Assembly (NCBI GenBank): GCA_037974965.1
Contig: JBBPFI010000001.1
Span: forward strand, 1,488,001-1,552,000
Direction of reading: 5' to 3'
DNA from: Dacryopinax spathularia
Lineage: Eukaryota > Basidiomycota > Dacrymycetes > Dacrymycetales > Dacrymycetaceae
DNA length: 64,000 nucleotides
The notes under the pieces were generated by a model that saw nothing but the letters and a program-made list of their open reading frames with translations, did not search any database and was not told where the DNA came from. Positions 31,777 to 45,100 of the stretch are shown here, piece by piece (the stretch's first letter is position 1; every line of letters starts with the position of its first letter). Made by a program: the position numbers and the translations under genes.

Positions 31777-33872
31777 TCATGAGAGAGCCTCAGCACTCCT
31801 CTTCCGCAGCCCCGAGAGAAACTTCTTTGCCGAAGAGAGTTTTCGCCGAAGATCTGGGATTTTCAACGCCAGAGCGTTAATATCGAGAGCTTCCTTTGAA
31901 TTCACCTTCCCCGGTCTTGCCGTAAGTCTCAGGGCTTGCAACACCTGCTCAACGTCGGCAAGCGGTCTTGCAGATACGTCAGCAGCGGGATCCAGGTTCT
32001 TCCCCGCAGCCACGAGATCTGGTCCTACTGATTCCTCTTCGGAACGGAATCGAGCGGCTTGCGTTTTCCTCTTCTTCGGCGTGGACGCCAGCTCATCCTG
32101 ATGTGGCCGCTTTCTGGTGTTACTCGCGGAGCCTTCTTCTCCCGATATCGGAGGGCGTGATCCGCGGCCTGAAGGGGTGCGATTCACAGAAACGTTGCAC
32201 AATAGACGACAAGGCTTACCAATTACGTACTCGCAGCTAGTAGGCTTCTCCCTTCGACTGCCAATGTTATTTTGCTCCTTCACTACATTTGGCTCTGCCT
32301 GAGAGAAATCCATGTCCTGGTCACTGCGGGAAGACGGAGTCAACAACAGAATGGAAAGACTCGTAACGTTTGCAGACCTTCCATGGTCGGGTCGAAGGTC
32401 CGGCCGTTGCACGGCTTCTATGCTCTTTGCCAGCCCGGAGTGCTCTGCAACTCTCGAAGTGACGAGTTCGACGCCGATTGGATTCTCGAGTCCGAATACC
32501 AGCGCCAAATCCTTAGCGGTCCTCAGCAGAGTGATGAGTGCCGCTTCAAATGACCCTAGATAGGGAAGCGGTTCATATAGCTTGTAGAGATGAAGTACGT
32601 CCTTCTGTGATTGTACGAGGTTAGATCTCCGGGGACTCGAAAATTCAAGTGCATTACCAGTACATCCCAAGTGGAGAACCAAGACAATACCGATTCCCGG
32701 GTGGGCGTTTGTCCAGGCTCACCTGGCCGAGTGGATAGAAGCTGTTGAGCAACGGCGGCCGAGCGATAGTATAGAACTTCGGGTATTTCAGATATCGGTG
32801 TATCCTGGCGGATTTCGAGTGTGGAGCATATGCCGAGAGCCTGGCATATCTCCGGGCTCCGTAAAAGTCTTGCCTCGCAGCCAAAGCCCGCACACCAACA
32901 ACTCTCTCGCTCGTAATAGACGCTTGCTACAGTCAAGAGCTCCTCGGTTAGTCCGTTCGGATCAAGGGTTACCCTGCTGAGAAGGGCATTCTGGAGGGTA
33001 AGAGAGATCTCACACAACAAGAGACGGGAGCGTACCAGATGGCCTGATACTGAGTCCAGCCAGCGCTGTCCGTGCTTCTTCGTCCAGTTTTCACCGCTCG
33101 GGCTTAATCCCTCTTCGCGCAATGCGAGAAGGCATGTCATTTCACACTCATCGTGCTGGAGCTGATCAGCTAAGCTCAGGAGGCCGGCGACCGTAGCGGG
33201 AGGCTCAGAATGGTTATCTGTCCAAACTGTTCCCGGCTCCTCCTCCTCCCTTGCCACTCTCGCCTCCTCCTGCCTCGTCGCACTCGTCTCCTCCTGAACC
33301 TCTGAAAGGGTTGAGCGTGTTTCGAGATCGTCATCTGAAGTCGTCTGGTCTGCCTGTTCCTCCCAATACGACACAATGGCCGTAACGAGAGAGAGAGTCG
33401 ATTGCATCGTCTCGCTGAGCACAACTTGCGATCGTTCCCATGCCTCACGCAACAGATCCTGCAAAATAACACACGTTGTATAATATCCAAAACGGATCAA
33501 TTGCGGGGCACTCACCACGTATCGTGAGACGTAGTAGCACCATTCTCTGAGGAGTCCACTCCCCGAGCGTACCTGATCCGGTCGATGGATCAGGGCTTCA
33601 CGAAGGCCCAAAAGGAAGTAAGCCTTCAAGGCCGATTCTCTTCCCACAGCTAGCAGGTCATGCTCTGGGTCATCAGTGTCCACGTATGACAAGTCGGTGG
33701 TGGAACTAGCAGAAGGAAGGCTGGAATTCCTTGATGACATAGAATCGGACCGAGTCCTCCCATGGACTTCTCGCCGATGGCGGTGTGAAACCGGGGCATG
33801 CCGGATTGGAAAAAAAGGGGGGGTAGCTCGAAAAGGGCTATCGACGGCGTCTGCCGGGTCGTTAGAGGTCAT
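31777..33872 (-). CDS. Hypothetical protein, 611 residues
   Basis: Six exons (33516-33872, 33036-33458, 32658-32990, 32378-32604, 32220-32323, 31777-32168) join in phase through introns of 45-57 nt. I recognise no family. The N-terminus is Arg/Ser rich; the middle is helical with long acidic stretches (QEEARVAREEEEPGTVW) and a cysteine cluster (ESCWCAGFGCEARL). The C-terminal third is basic and nuclear-looking (ASNTRKRPHQDELASTPKKR), then a Leu-rich helix (FLSGLRKRSAEALS). An upstream minus-strand frame (34023-33912, MMPSPTVSVHSVDSSASWSA) looks coding but does not join in phase, so the true start may be further up. Confidence 0.65.
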
Positions 33873-34660
33873 GGTCTGCTCTTGCCCAAACTTTGCCGTG
33901 TCGGAGCGTACCTTGCGCGGTCAAGTACTGCTCGTCAGGAGAAAGCAGATCAAGCTCGTCTTCCGCAGACCAGGAGGCAGAGCTATCCACGGAATGGACA
34001 GAAACCGTTGGCGATGGCATCATTCTCACACCTTTCTGGCGCGAACCAGTAAGCACGAAGTTACGACGTCACCGTTTGAGTTTGAACGATGTCTGCTGCT
34101 CCAGGGCCAGCTGTATGCACCGGGGCGACAACGCGTTCCTCAGGACAGCGAACGCGTATTCCACAGCGCCGTATATGGCACGCGTCGCCGAGCTCCAGTC
34201 CGCGCGTCGCCGAGCTTTGATCCCCGCGTCGCGGATCCGTGGTCCGCGCCTTTCGCGGGCGCCACAAGTTCGGGGATGATTGCAAGCAACTTCTAGTACT
34301 TTCAGGCGATCTACATCTACGAGTCGGGAAAATGAAATGCATTACTGGATCTTGAATGATCTGGATGTTCTGTTCTGTGCGAGGTGAGACTAGCAGGTCT
34401 ATTAGTAATTACACATTACGCGTATGCGCAAGGGACTCTATGCATCTCCATCGGTTTCCACGGTCCCTCCATCCTATCTCCCATACAGAGCTCTGATCTT
34501 AGCAGCTAAGCACGACCTCTTTGAAATTGGATGCTGAAGCCAGCACCACCTCAAGCTGATGAGAAGAGACTACCACCTCCACCACCCGAAAGCGAGGTTC
34601 GTGCCCAGGGCCGAGGGAAGCAGACGCAGCACTTCTATTCATCGCAGTCGCACTCGGGAC
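33873..34660. other. Intergenic region with one orphan coding-like frame
   Basis: The minus-strand stretch 33912-34023 (SSASWSAEDELDLLSPDEQY) looks like an exon but could not be linked. The rest shows nothing. Confidence 0.35.
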
Positions 34661-36349
34661 TCACTGCTGTCGAATAGTCATCGAGCTCAGGAGGGGTCTG
34701 TGCCTGACGAGATCTGTTAGAATGTCGAGGTCACAAAGTAGTTGGGAGGAGCGACGTACACTTCCACTAGTAGCTTGCATATCGCTCAAGTAACTGACCA
34801 CTTCGCGCAGCCGCCTGGTAGGATGAAGACCTTCGATCTTTGCATTCGGAAAAGCAAGGAAGGCCGTACAAGCGAGGGACAGCGGCGACGAGATCTCTGC
34901 ATCATCGAGGTGAATGATTCGCAGCGAGCGGATTGGCTGCCATGCCCCGCTTCGATCTATCAATCTCTCAAGTGCCCCTGCCCAGCCCCTGAAATCCACG
35001 TGTGCTAGGCGAAGGACGCGCAGTGATCGAGAGGGTCGGATTGCAGAGAAAACTCCTTGAACGCTGAGGGGAGTGCGTACACGTGCTGCGGAGGAGTCAC
35101 CACGTTGGACCCAGCGGAAAACGAGAACTTCGAGGTCCGGCCACCCCGATACGAGTTTGGCAAGGTGGGAATCGTCAAAAGTGAGAATTGAGATCAAATC
35201 GGATCGAAAGACGAATTCCCGGATATGGTGACATCCATGGAGGGCTTCCATATGAGACCACTCCAGATCTGGGCTTTGCCGGTATCCTGGACCACAGGGG
35301 AACCGAATGTGGAGGACTGTCAGATGAGGACAACAGGCTGCAACGGTTTCCGCCAGAACGCGAAGTGGTGCGTCATCTGGATCGAGGTTGATCGTTAACA
35401 TGAGTTTGGTAATGTGTTTTCCTAGGTGGCGTACGAGTTGGCTCGTGTGTGCCACATCACCGGATAGGTGCAGAGACGTGAGCGAGGAATACCGTCCACC
35501 ACCGACGAGGTTGAAGGCGTCCTGAAGGTCAAGAGCATCATGAAGTTCCTGGGTATGGGTGAGATGCAATTGCACGAGGCCAGGCAACTTGGAAATCCTG
35601 TCCATAGCGACATCATCCAGGAGACCACACGTCAAGGAGATAAACGTGGGACGACGCAGGGCATCCAGTACAGGTTTGAACAGCCGAGGGGAGTGCGACG
35701 AGTGGTGACCCTCTCCAAAGGGCCCAATCAGTTGGAACGTCTTAAGAGAGGGAGCAACGTTCGTGATTTGTTCGACGAGGACGCATATATCCCAGTTACA
35801 CCACCGACTTTCGAAGTCCACTCTGATTCGTAGGTGCTGGAGAGTTGGCAGAAGGAGTTTCTCGGTAATATCAAAGTCGAATTGAGTATCGAAGTTTACA
35901 TCGAGCTTGGTCAGATTGGGAAACAGCGTCAGATGGGGGAAAGAGGTATGGAGAAAAAAGAGCGCGTCGCGAGACTCAGGAGCGACATGCGGCTGGCAGA
36001 AGTCGATGCGTAGCTCGCGAATGAGGCCGACGTAGAAGCACACGAGATCGCGCGGCTACGGCAGATAAGTTGTTGCAAAAGAAGCAAGATCATCCGGACG
36101 TACTCTGGTCAGCCAGTGACGAGTACTTGGATCGTGGTATTCGTCAGCAGGAGCATTGAGGCGATCCACAACCATACGCCTCAAGTTGCGTATATGCGCA
36201 TGAGTCGCGTATCGCCATCTATGGGACAACGCGAAGGGCGTGAGCCGACTGCCAGCCAACGCGACTTTAAGTAAGATCTTGCTATCATTGGGCAGAAAAC
36301 CCAGGATCCGATCGAGCAGTTCGGGAACGAGGATGGAAGGGGCTGACAT
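34661..36349 (-). CDS. F-box protein with leucine-rich repeat-like region
   Basis: Exon 1 (36104-36349) carries an F-box-like N-terminus (LVPELLDRILGFLPNDSKIL, then ALSHRWRYATH). A 48-nt intron with perfect donor GTACGT (36056-36103) removes an in-frame TAG. Exon 2 runs on with many Leu-spaced segments (LTLFPNLTKLDVNFD, SLTSLHLSGDV, LRVLRLAHVDFRGW), typical of the large F-box/LRR families of basidiomycetes. A second 48-nt in-frame GT-AG interval (34711-34758) near the C-terminus is a probable intron with a CTAAC branch site. The substrate is unknown; by family it would present proteins to an SCF ubiquitin ligase. Confidence 0.75.
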
Positions 36350-36644
36350 GGTGGTTAATGGTAACCAAAAAGCGACGCGCTAGCTGGAGGGTCCATCTTC
36401 TATACAACGCGAGGCGCGAAGTCGGGAGCGTGGCTGCATAAGGGTAGGCTCGCGTCCGCATTATCAAGAGCGCCCTTTCTTCCTACCATAAAGTAGTATA
36501 TGCTATTCTCAAGCGCTAGTCCAAGTCCTACGGTTTACCCACACCGGCACCAAGTGCTTTTGAGCAACCTATTGTCGCACGCCCAAAGATCCAACGCTGC
36601 TGTCGCCGAGATCACTGCTTTGGCCAAGTGCGCGTCATTGTGCG

Positions 36645-38796
36645 ATGATTACGATTCTTACCCAAGAAATCGTCGCAAAGCTCTGGCTGCCTGCGCTCGA
36701 TGCTCATGGCACGCCTGGGACAGATGATCCGCAGGTGCTACACGACTGTTTAATGCAATACGCCAAGGCATGGGTGAGTCGATGAACTGGTTTGATGATC
36801 ATCGCGCATGCTCACTTTTGAAACAGGAAATGATTGTCGAGAGATATCAAGACACCGTCACATGGCACCCGCAAATGCTTATACGACTGGCGTACTTCTT
36901 ACTTGCCTGTCTTGAAGAGAGCGAGCTGCTGAAGGGTGACTCGTCACTGCGACGTGTACGCCAACACCTGATTCCCCAGTATGTCATCGAGAATGTGATC
37001 TTACTCCGGCGAGATCTACACCTGGACTCCATGAGCTCGCTCGAACTCGACTTTGATGCTCTTACCCACCCTGTATTCTCGCTACGGCCGGCCATCCCTC
37101 ATCCAGAACTCAGTATCCCCGGTCCCAAGACATGCTCACATGTCCGAGGCAAGCACCGATATCGATATCCGTTCCAACGACGAGACGGCGCGGCTACTGC
37201 TCTAGAGCACCGCTTTCTTCACCGCTTATACGAGATTATCGTCTTCGCGCCCGCGACTTCCCCGTTCGCGCGTAAGACGATCTACTTTGAATGGATGCCC
37301 CGCGCTGAGCAACTTCTGGTACGTTCATATTCCCTTCATGCCTGCCTGCGCTCTTCAGTTTCTTCCCAGATAGACATCAAAACCTTCTTCGACTGTGCCC
37401 GAATCCGGTTCGATGAAGAATTTGGGCAAGTGTACATGTTCGCTCTGAAGCTCGTGCGGCTTCTGTCAAAGCGTTACGAGAAGGAGGATAAGAAGTTTCC
37501 GGAAGCCTTGGACGACGTAGAGCTCACCAACAGATTGCCGTACGTCATGTCGCGCGCGGCAAGCGAATATCTGAGATGCGCATACCCAGTTGCCCCGCCC
37601 ACTCGGATCGACGAGGAGAGTAAAGAGATTCGCGAGCTAAACGAAAGGGCGCGGATTCATATTATTGGGATGGGAATGGCGCCATATGGGTCCGAAAATA
37701 CTCCGTACACTGCAAGGGAATGGTTAAAGCAGAATGCGCAAATATGGGTGAGTCTACGGTATGAGGCGACCTTACCGGTACAACTTGTGACGCTCTTTAG
37801 AAGGAGGTGGTCGACGATTTCGCCCACATGCCAGACGAAATCGACCCTATCCTCGGCCACCTGATTCAACACCAGTATGAGATGCATGTCAATCTACATG
37901 TCGAGCACGATATCGAATGGGAACTGGACGAGAGCGTACTATCTTTTCCGTGGAGTGAAGAAGTCTATCTACATCCTCCACCAAGTCTCCACGACTCTTT
38001 TATTCCGGATCCCGACGAGGCAGTCCCCGTGCTCTGCGGTCTTGTTAGCCGAGTAACGAGGTGTCTTACCGATATCAATACAGATCAAAAAATGGATCAG
38101 TGGCTCGATGAGCTCGGAGTCCTGGTATGGGCTCCGCTTACTAGCTTCAAGCAGACGGTTGATTGACGCGTGGCTTTTTGCTAGAACTTCGCCCTCGAAA
38201 GATACTACGAGTTAGAGATCCCATACGAGCCTACTTGCTACCGAAATCTCCTCGATATCTTATGCACTCTAGGCCAAAATAAGCAGAGACTGAAGCGACC
38301 GCTCTCGTTGAGGTGGAAGTACCTGCCCGATGAAGCGCTTATCCATGCAAAACTGATGAGTCCGGCGGATTCATCTGTTGTCGAGGAACTGCGCGATTTG
38401 CCGTTGGTTTTCTGGCTTGACGAGAACAATCACGAGAGCCGGGAACCATCTCCATTGGGGCGTGTTGAGGAGAACGCAGGCCCTTGCGACACAGAGGGCA
38501 CGCGCCTTCCTCAGACGCGTCCTCGCCCTCATATTTCTGAATCGCCGCTTCCGGCAGCGCGCGCTATCCCATCCCCTTCAAGGCCCTCTAACACTTCTGT
38601 GGAACCACAAGTGTTGTCTCCGGGCGTTGTCGATGATGCAGCTACCGCTGCCCGGATACTAGCGGAGGTTGACGATACTTTGGCCCTCGCTGAAGAACAT
38701 CCGGATACCCTTACTTCTGCTGTCTTAGACCGCTTGATATGCCGGCTGGAAAGGCTTCAAACATATCTCCGAGCTTGCGGATCTACCAGACTCTAG
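36645..38796 (+). CDS. Hypothetical protein, 644 residues
   Basis: Exons 36645-36773, 36827-37318, 37370-37747, 37801-38124 and 38185-38796 join in phase. There is no recognised family. It is mostly helical, with a start MITILTQEIVAKLWLPALDA, an Arg/aromatic-rich middle (FARKTIYFEWMPRAEQLL, IDIKTFFDCARIRFDEEFGQ), an acidic stretch near VVDDFAHMPDEIDPILGHLI and a Pro/Ser-rich linker before a final coiled-coil-like helix (DRLICRLERLQTYLRACG). It is divergent from the F-box gene, with about 300 bp between starts. Intron positions and clean phases argue that it is a real, intact gene. Confidence 0.7.
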
Positions 38797-39110
38797 GTCC
38801 GCACTAATGTAGAAACTTCATTATTAATATGTGGATGAACACCGGTGAAATAATGTCTGTGGACTGCAGGTCCACACCATGCACAGGAACAGAGAACATG
38901 CGCGTGGACTTCAACTCGACGTCCATCCCTTGTCGGCGTGGGTACTCCCTTGCATTTGCTTGTCAAAGTACAGTGGTGGTCATTCCGGTACTATTGGCAT
39001 TGTATAGCAAGTGCTGGCCTTTACGATCGCACCGGGAACGATAAGCGGGGTAGTAAAACAAGCACAACAGGATATGCCCAGGTGGACAATACATTATCTG
39101 GAAGAGCTGG
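38797..39110. other. Intergenic region with a GTGGAC palindrome
   Basis: GTGGACTGCAGGTCCAC (38859-38875) has perfect 6-bp arms, with GTGGACTTCAACTCGACGTCC about 30 bp further. Similar GGACC palindromes recur near 59.96-60.06 kb. No gene is seen. Confidence 0.4.
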
Positions 39111-41009
39111 TCAGTCTGTAAGAGCCTGGAGCTTGGCCTTCTTCATATTGTCCACCAGATGGACGCTGGCGTCGTAGCCCAGTGTGGACTCAGAAACGGA
39201 GAACCAGCACGCGGGATGCTCCTCGTAGTATAGCTGGCCAACGCAATCGACCGCGCCCGCAGTCGAGACATGGGCCTTGCTCGCCCAGGTCAATACAGCC
39301 TGGTACATCTGGGTAGGACAAGTGGGCAAAGCTTTCCCTTGCTTTCAGAAGGCTGGCCGAACTCGGCCGGCTCAGTAAGGTTTGAGGAAGAGGAATCCTG
39401 GGTAGACTTCGGAATGCATAGATCCGCAGCGCCTTCCCTGACTGCAGCATACAGTAATTGGAGAGGAGATCGGACGGATAGGGACTGTTTTGAGATCATG
39501 CGCTTGTCGAAGTCATAATCGGATGCCGAGCGAGGGGGAAACACGGAAGCATGATCGGCGACCTCTGAGGTGGACAACACATCGCTCCCCAAGTCGTTGC
39601 CGGCCGTGCCATGATTAGCCGAGGAATACGCGCTTATGTTGAAGAGACTTTGGGGACCGTATGTCGCGCTTAAAGACGAGGATGATGATGGAGGAGACAG
39701 GTACGCCGGAGATTTGCTTGGAGTCAGGACATCAGCGAAAGAGCGGTGCCGCGTCGTAATTGGAGTGCCGGTCCCCGCGGCTGAGGCATGTTCCCGAGCC
39801 TCAGAATGAGGAAGACGGTCACTCGGCGCCGCAATCGTACGACGACCTTGAGGACTAGTTACAATCGACTCAGCGGGCGCGTCCATCTCTTCCAAAGGAC
39901 TGCACTCGGAGAAAGGATACGGCGGTGCATGGACCAAAAGTCGTCTTGAGCAGCTTTCGCCCGCTGCGAACCCTCGGGGATGTTGAAGGGAAGTGGAGAA
40001 GCAGGCGCTGTGAAGCACGTATTGAAGCTGTCATCGGGGCTCTGAAATAATGTTAGTAACGCTTCCAGCATCTTAGCAGTGCAGGGCCGGACCCGAGGTG
40101 CGTTGGTTTTTGCAGAGTGGGAGGTTATACTTGAAGCGATGGATGGGGACTGGACATACCGCAGGATTGGGACTGTTAAGTCCTCATACCGTGCATGATG
40201 ATGGTGGTTCCAGGTAGGACCTGACCGGCGTGGTCTGACCGGGAAGGTATATGCGCTAATACAGCTTCCGGATGGAGGGCATACTCGCGGACCAGTACCG
40301 GCTTCATGTTGGTGGGACGTTCGTGAGATATATCTTCTTGAGGCGATCGGCGTCTTTTGAAGATCTGAGTACAGTGGATGGGTGTGGACACGTTCTCGAG
40401 AGCATGGCGGGAGCAGTCGATCATCGTCTGCACAGTGTGGGCGACCGCTTCGGGATGTCCTGCGACAGCCGCCGAAGTCTCCTGAGCATCCAAACGAAAA
40501 CTCAAACTGCCCGCACTCGATGTCGAAGCTATCGTTCCCGCCATCAGTTGCCACAGCGTCTGTGGCCGAGAGTAAGTGAATATATGGGCACGCAGACTTG
40601 ATTGGCAATATCATACGCGCCCGGGTCAACGAGGGATTGCGCGCCCAAACCATCGCCGTACGAAGCTTACGAAGTTCATGGTGCTGATAGCTGGGGTGCT
40701 TGACATCCGGGGGTCGAGACGCTAAACAGTCCAAGGGGTGAGAAGGGCGCAGTGTAGGATGTGATGTACCAATGGGAGCGCACACGGCGGGGTTGACTCA
40801 AACTCTTCAAGGGGATCTTCTTCTAGCATCGCTCTGCCGTCCCCATGAAGTGTACGAAGACTTATGGAGGCGTCTAGGGACTCGGAGGTTGGCGTTCGGC
40901 AGCCGAGCGAGATGAAGCTGTCTTGAGTTGGATGTTCGTCAGGAAGGAAGCCTTCAAGGAAACGACGCGGACACGGCGCGCTCCCTTTTGATAGCCCTCG
41001 CGCGGTCAC
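39111..41009 (-). CDS. Hypothetical Ser-rich protein, exon structure only partly resolved
   Basis: Several coding-like minus-strand segments follow each other. 41009-40755 (RFLEGFLPDEHPTQDSFISL) is followed by a GT-AG interval ending TTTAG before 40734. 40565-40205 carries TLWQLMAGTIASTSSAGSLS and QTMIDCSRHALENVSTPIHC. About 40018-39370 is Ser/Pro rich (HRSFADVLTPSKSPAYLSPP). A last segment (39326-39111) encodes MYQAVLTWASKAHVSTAGAV to KKAKLQALTD. I could not place all splice sites or an ATG start, so the outer limits are approximate. No domain is recognised. It could also be two genes or a decaying one. Confidence 0.4.
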
Positions 41010-42154
41010 TTAACTGTCACGCAGTGCTTCAGCCATTAAGCTCGTCCCTCAACGACCACTCCGAATTCCGCTGCACACCCTTACTGCGTCGACTGAAGCG
41101 CTCTGACGAGAGACGTGTGCTCGTTTAGGAGGAACGTGATATTGGGAAAAGCGTTGTCGTAGACAAAGTGTTGGTAGATACACGATCAACATCACCCACC
41201 GGGAGATATTAGACTTTACAGCTCTTTATTTGCGCACCTCTGCTGGCATTCTGGGTTTCAACGGTCTCAATATAATAGTCTAAGGCTGCAACATACTAGG
41301 TCTCCGGCGATGCATACACCGCCAAGGCTCGGAGCTCCGGATAGCCGGTTTATAGGTCAATTAGTGAGAGTACATATCCAGACTCGTGAACCCACGATGA
41401 GGAATTTTCTTCATTGTGCGCATCCCGGAGACCTACTTCACACAAGAAAGCCAAAGAAACGGGTAGGTCTGAGGTTGTTAGGAGCATGCAAATGCCGGGG
41501 TTGTACTATGAGACCTTGAGATCCCGCATGCGGAATAACTCCTTTGCAATGCAAGACACACTAGTCTGGCCAGATTAACACGTTCAACGACCCAAGGAGG
41601 TGGCATTAGCATACTATAGCTACATGTATCATTCATAGTAGAAGGTGAAGCAGCGCGAAATACACAGCTCAATCCCGCCCCTATATGCCAAGTTTTTGTC
41701 CGAATCCCCTAGTATCCGCTCTTACACGGGTGTATAGCCACGTATCATCAGTGATACTCGCGTGGCGGTAAAAAAAGGCGTCCGCCGCACTGTGAACGGC
41801 CTCCCATGTTTTGGCTCTTTTCTTGATCCTCTGCCTCAAGATTTACAGCCTGTCTTGGTCGGTTGCAAGAGCTAGTTCCAATTTTTCGCTGCTCCAAGCA
41901 GTATATTCACGACCTGCGCACCGCGTCGGTCAGTCATCGCAGCCAGCCTACCCCGAAGCCAACGAGACGATTGTGTGCATAGGACAGTGAGCGACGGCAT
42001 ATTGCCACACATGCTGGTTTGTTGGATGCCATGATTGATTTTGATGCAGACCAGCTAGGCGTTGCCAGAAAGCCACGTAGGTGAGAATCACCCGCCGACG
42101 TCCCGGCCGCCCGCCCTGAGGCGCAACTTGTCGAGTTCAGCGTTCGAAAGCAAG
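41010..42154. other. Intergenic region
   Basis: AT-richer than its neighbours, without any frame that looks coding. A short imperfect palindrome (CGTATCATCAGTGATACTCG) lies near 41744. Nothing else is seen. Confidence 0.5.
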
Positions 42155-45100
42155 ATGGGGGGTACGAGTGCTCCGGGAGGCCGGGCAGGAAAGGGGCAGC
42201 TGGGAGGAAAGGTCGACAGGAGGAATGGGCCAGCGGTAGTGTCACGGCTCGCGGAGGAGTCGAGTCTGCCGCCTACAACAGGTGCGCCCCTTGAGCTTCT
42301 GGATTACTTTATAACTGAGCCGCTTATTTTCCCCCCGCAAGCGCGATTGTTACTTGAGGAAGGCGCCGATGAATCAAGCGACTCGTTCGATCTTGTGGAT
42401 GCAAGTGACTGCGAAAGCAATTCCCCCCGCCCTTGCCAAGAAGGTCGTCAGAAAGGCCGAGACAAGACTACTGCTCCTATGACTACGCGTCGCATGTTCC
42501 AAATAGCGAAAACAAACGCAAAAGCCGTCCCTCAGAAGACAAAGACCAAGAGCCAGCAGCAAACTATGCAGGGCGTACGTCGTGGTGATCGTGTCGTGCA
42601 AGCTGGCGAGTACGACTCAACGCCAGGAAGTGGTGACGGAGTAGCGAAGCCTGATAATCGGGCGCGGACCCGACTTCCGCGCCATGCCAATATTGGCGCC
42701 GACCACGGGTCCACGCGTGCCTCCCCTCCACCGGCCGCACGCCGCCGGAAGGCGAGAAAGCAGCAAGGTACGTCGCGCCGTATGATGCTCAGCAAATTGA
42801 TACTCACGCTCACATAGCCTCGGAGAATTCCTCTTCTGAATCTGAATGGTACGATCTGTCAGTCGGTCCGGGCAAGGGTCGCCCTGCCGTCCGGAACGAG
42901 AACCACAGTCCTCGGGTGCGTCATTATGCTCTTCTCAGTGTATGACTGTACTGACGCGATAGCAGTATCGTGTCGTTTCTTCCGAGCGTATCTCGGCACC
43001 CAAGCCAAAAGGCCGCCTGGTGAACAAGACTCCTGTTCCACGGTCGCCTTCGCCAGCCACGCCTCAGCACAAGGCGTCCAGCTCACACGTCCGCATGGTT
43101 GATCAGAGTCCTCATACGAAGGCATTGTGCTCCCTGACAAACTCGTTCTATCGCATGAAGCTCAGCAATGAAAACGCCTTTCCCTCCTTGGTGCAACGGG
43201 CAACGTGGGTGCGGCTCTGCTGGAAAGGCGCCTGCGAGAAGATGGACCTCCTGGAAGAGTACTACCATGGTCGCTTCAAGAAAAATTCCACCTACGCGGA
43301 CAAGATGCGCAACATTGTGAGAGCTTCCAAACTGATGAGGCATCAACTGAACATCCTCGTAGATCGAGCAGCGCGATTCACAGTTGCGAGGAGAAGTGAA
43401 GAACTGCGCGGCAAGATTTGTCGCGCAGTACTACAACTTGCCGCTCTCGCAAGGAGCGGACGCTATCGTGCGTAAAGTGAACCGCCTGCTGAACAAGTCG
43501 AGGTTCATCTACGTCGACACTCAGGACGCTTACGTGCGTAATTGGCATTCTATCCGGATGGATGTTGATTAAGTTTAGCCTTACGAACATCCTTGCATAA
43601 GGGCAGTATATCGGGAGATGTGGTTTCGAGACGCTAAGAGCGAGGGGGTGAGGTTCCAGCAGGTGTTCCAGAAAGGATACGCGGCTACATTGGCTCTCGT
43701 CGTAACCAGTGTACTTCTCATTCATCCTCTGAGTTGCACGTACTGACGTACGCATTTAGATTCACTGTGGTATTGAGCAATGGTCAACAGGGGAAAAGAA
43801 GCCATCCCGCATCCACAAGTTCTCCGATTCGTCATGGGGGCCCGTGTACGCCAAACACCTGAAGGCCGTCAAGCTGTATCAGACCACATGTCCTGCACGA
43901 TATGGCAAATTGATGAACGACCTCCTGAAGCATGGGTTGTGCGTCCATTCAAGCCATCTTGTGCTCTCCAAGCTCATATGACCTTTCTGCCAGAATCCAT
44001 AGCGGAGTATGGCAGCAAGCTGAGTCTTCTGATGATGACTACATGGCCGATTGGGTCGCAAAGAAGAAGGCATCCGGGAAATCGCCCGATGACTCGCGCC
44101 TGCGGGAAGTATCAGATGAGGGATCCAAGTCTCTTAAGGAATGCGTCGAGGGCGACCACTTGACGCCCCTCGGGCGAGCGGCCGCAAACCTTCCCGACGA
44201 GACGATAGATATCGATGACTGGACGCTTTCGGATATCGCGAATGTGAGGCACCCGTCGCATTGCGGAAGCCGGACCATTCTCATAAGCTCGGAGGGCGCG
44301 GATCTGTCTAGCGTATTGGCGGAAGGGACCCGGCTCGCCATGGTCAATCATCGCAGTCTATCACCCTCACCCGAGGGCCTTTGCTCTACGCCGCAAACCT
44401 TCAATTTCTCCCGGATACCTTCGAAACATTCCCCTGTTCGGAATAGTCATGGTTCTAGCTCCTTGCTTGTGGAGCGACAAATGAGGCAATCCAGCGATGC
44501 TCTGTTCAACTGCGTCTTCGCGACGAGACCCCCTGTGGTGAGCAGCCCTCCATCGGCTACTCCCACCGGCTTCTTCGGTGGCCCCCCCTTAGAGAAGAAC
44601 GAAGCATGGAAGAATAATCAAGCGGATTTGCCTGCGTCGAAGTTCGGTCGATCGGGCAATGAGCCTGCAGCGTGGAACGCAGGCGAGTCAGCTTCTTTTT
44701 GCCTTCAGTAAGTTGTGCTAACTTGTGCCGTCCCGTTGCAGACCCTGCTTCGCTGGCCTCATTTATGGATGAATCTCCGGAGAAAGGAGCTAATGCTGCT
44801 TTTGCACAGCTTCCCCCGTTCTCTTCCTCGGTGGCCGACAAAGAACAACTGGAAGCAGCTGATTTCGATCCGCCCACGCTCACGACTCTGCACTCTGAGA
44901 GTAGAGAGTCGCCCTTGCCGTCCCGTTTCCGCGCGCGGCCGATCGTGAAGAAGCTTCGTTTCCACGGCACGACGACACCGAGCGCGAAGATTGTACGGCA
45001 CCACGGCATTATCGACCCATCACCCGCGCCTAAATCGGGAAGAGACCTGATTAGCCGCATTGGGCTCGAACCAGATCACTCGCTACCGGACATCACCCCC

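Noticed and set aside
34440-34560. Stretch with GATCTTAGCAGCTAAGCACG resembling part of a 5S rRNA gene
   Set aside because: Only a short central string is similar; the ends do not pair and no full-length 5S layout is present.
36044-36058. In-frame TAG in the F-box gene, first read as a pseudogene signal
   Set aside because: A 48-nt intron with donor GTACGT and acceptor CCGTAG removes it and restores the frame.
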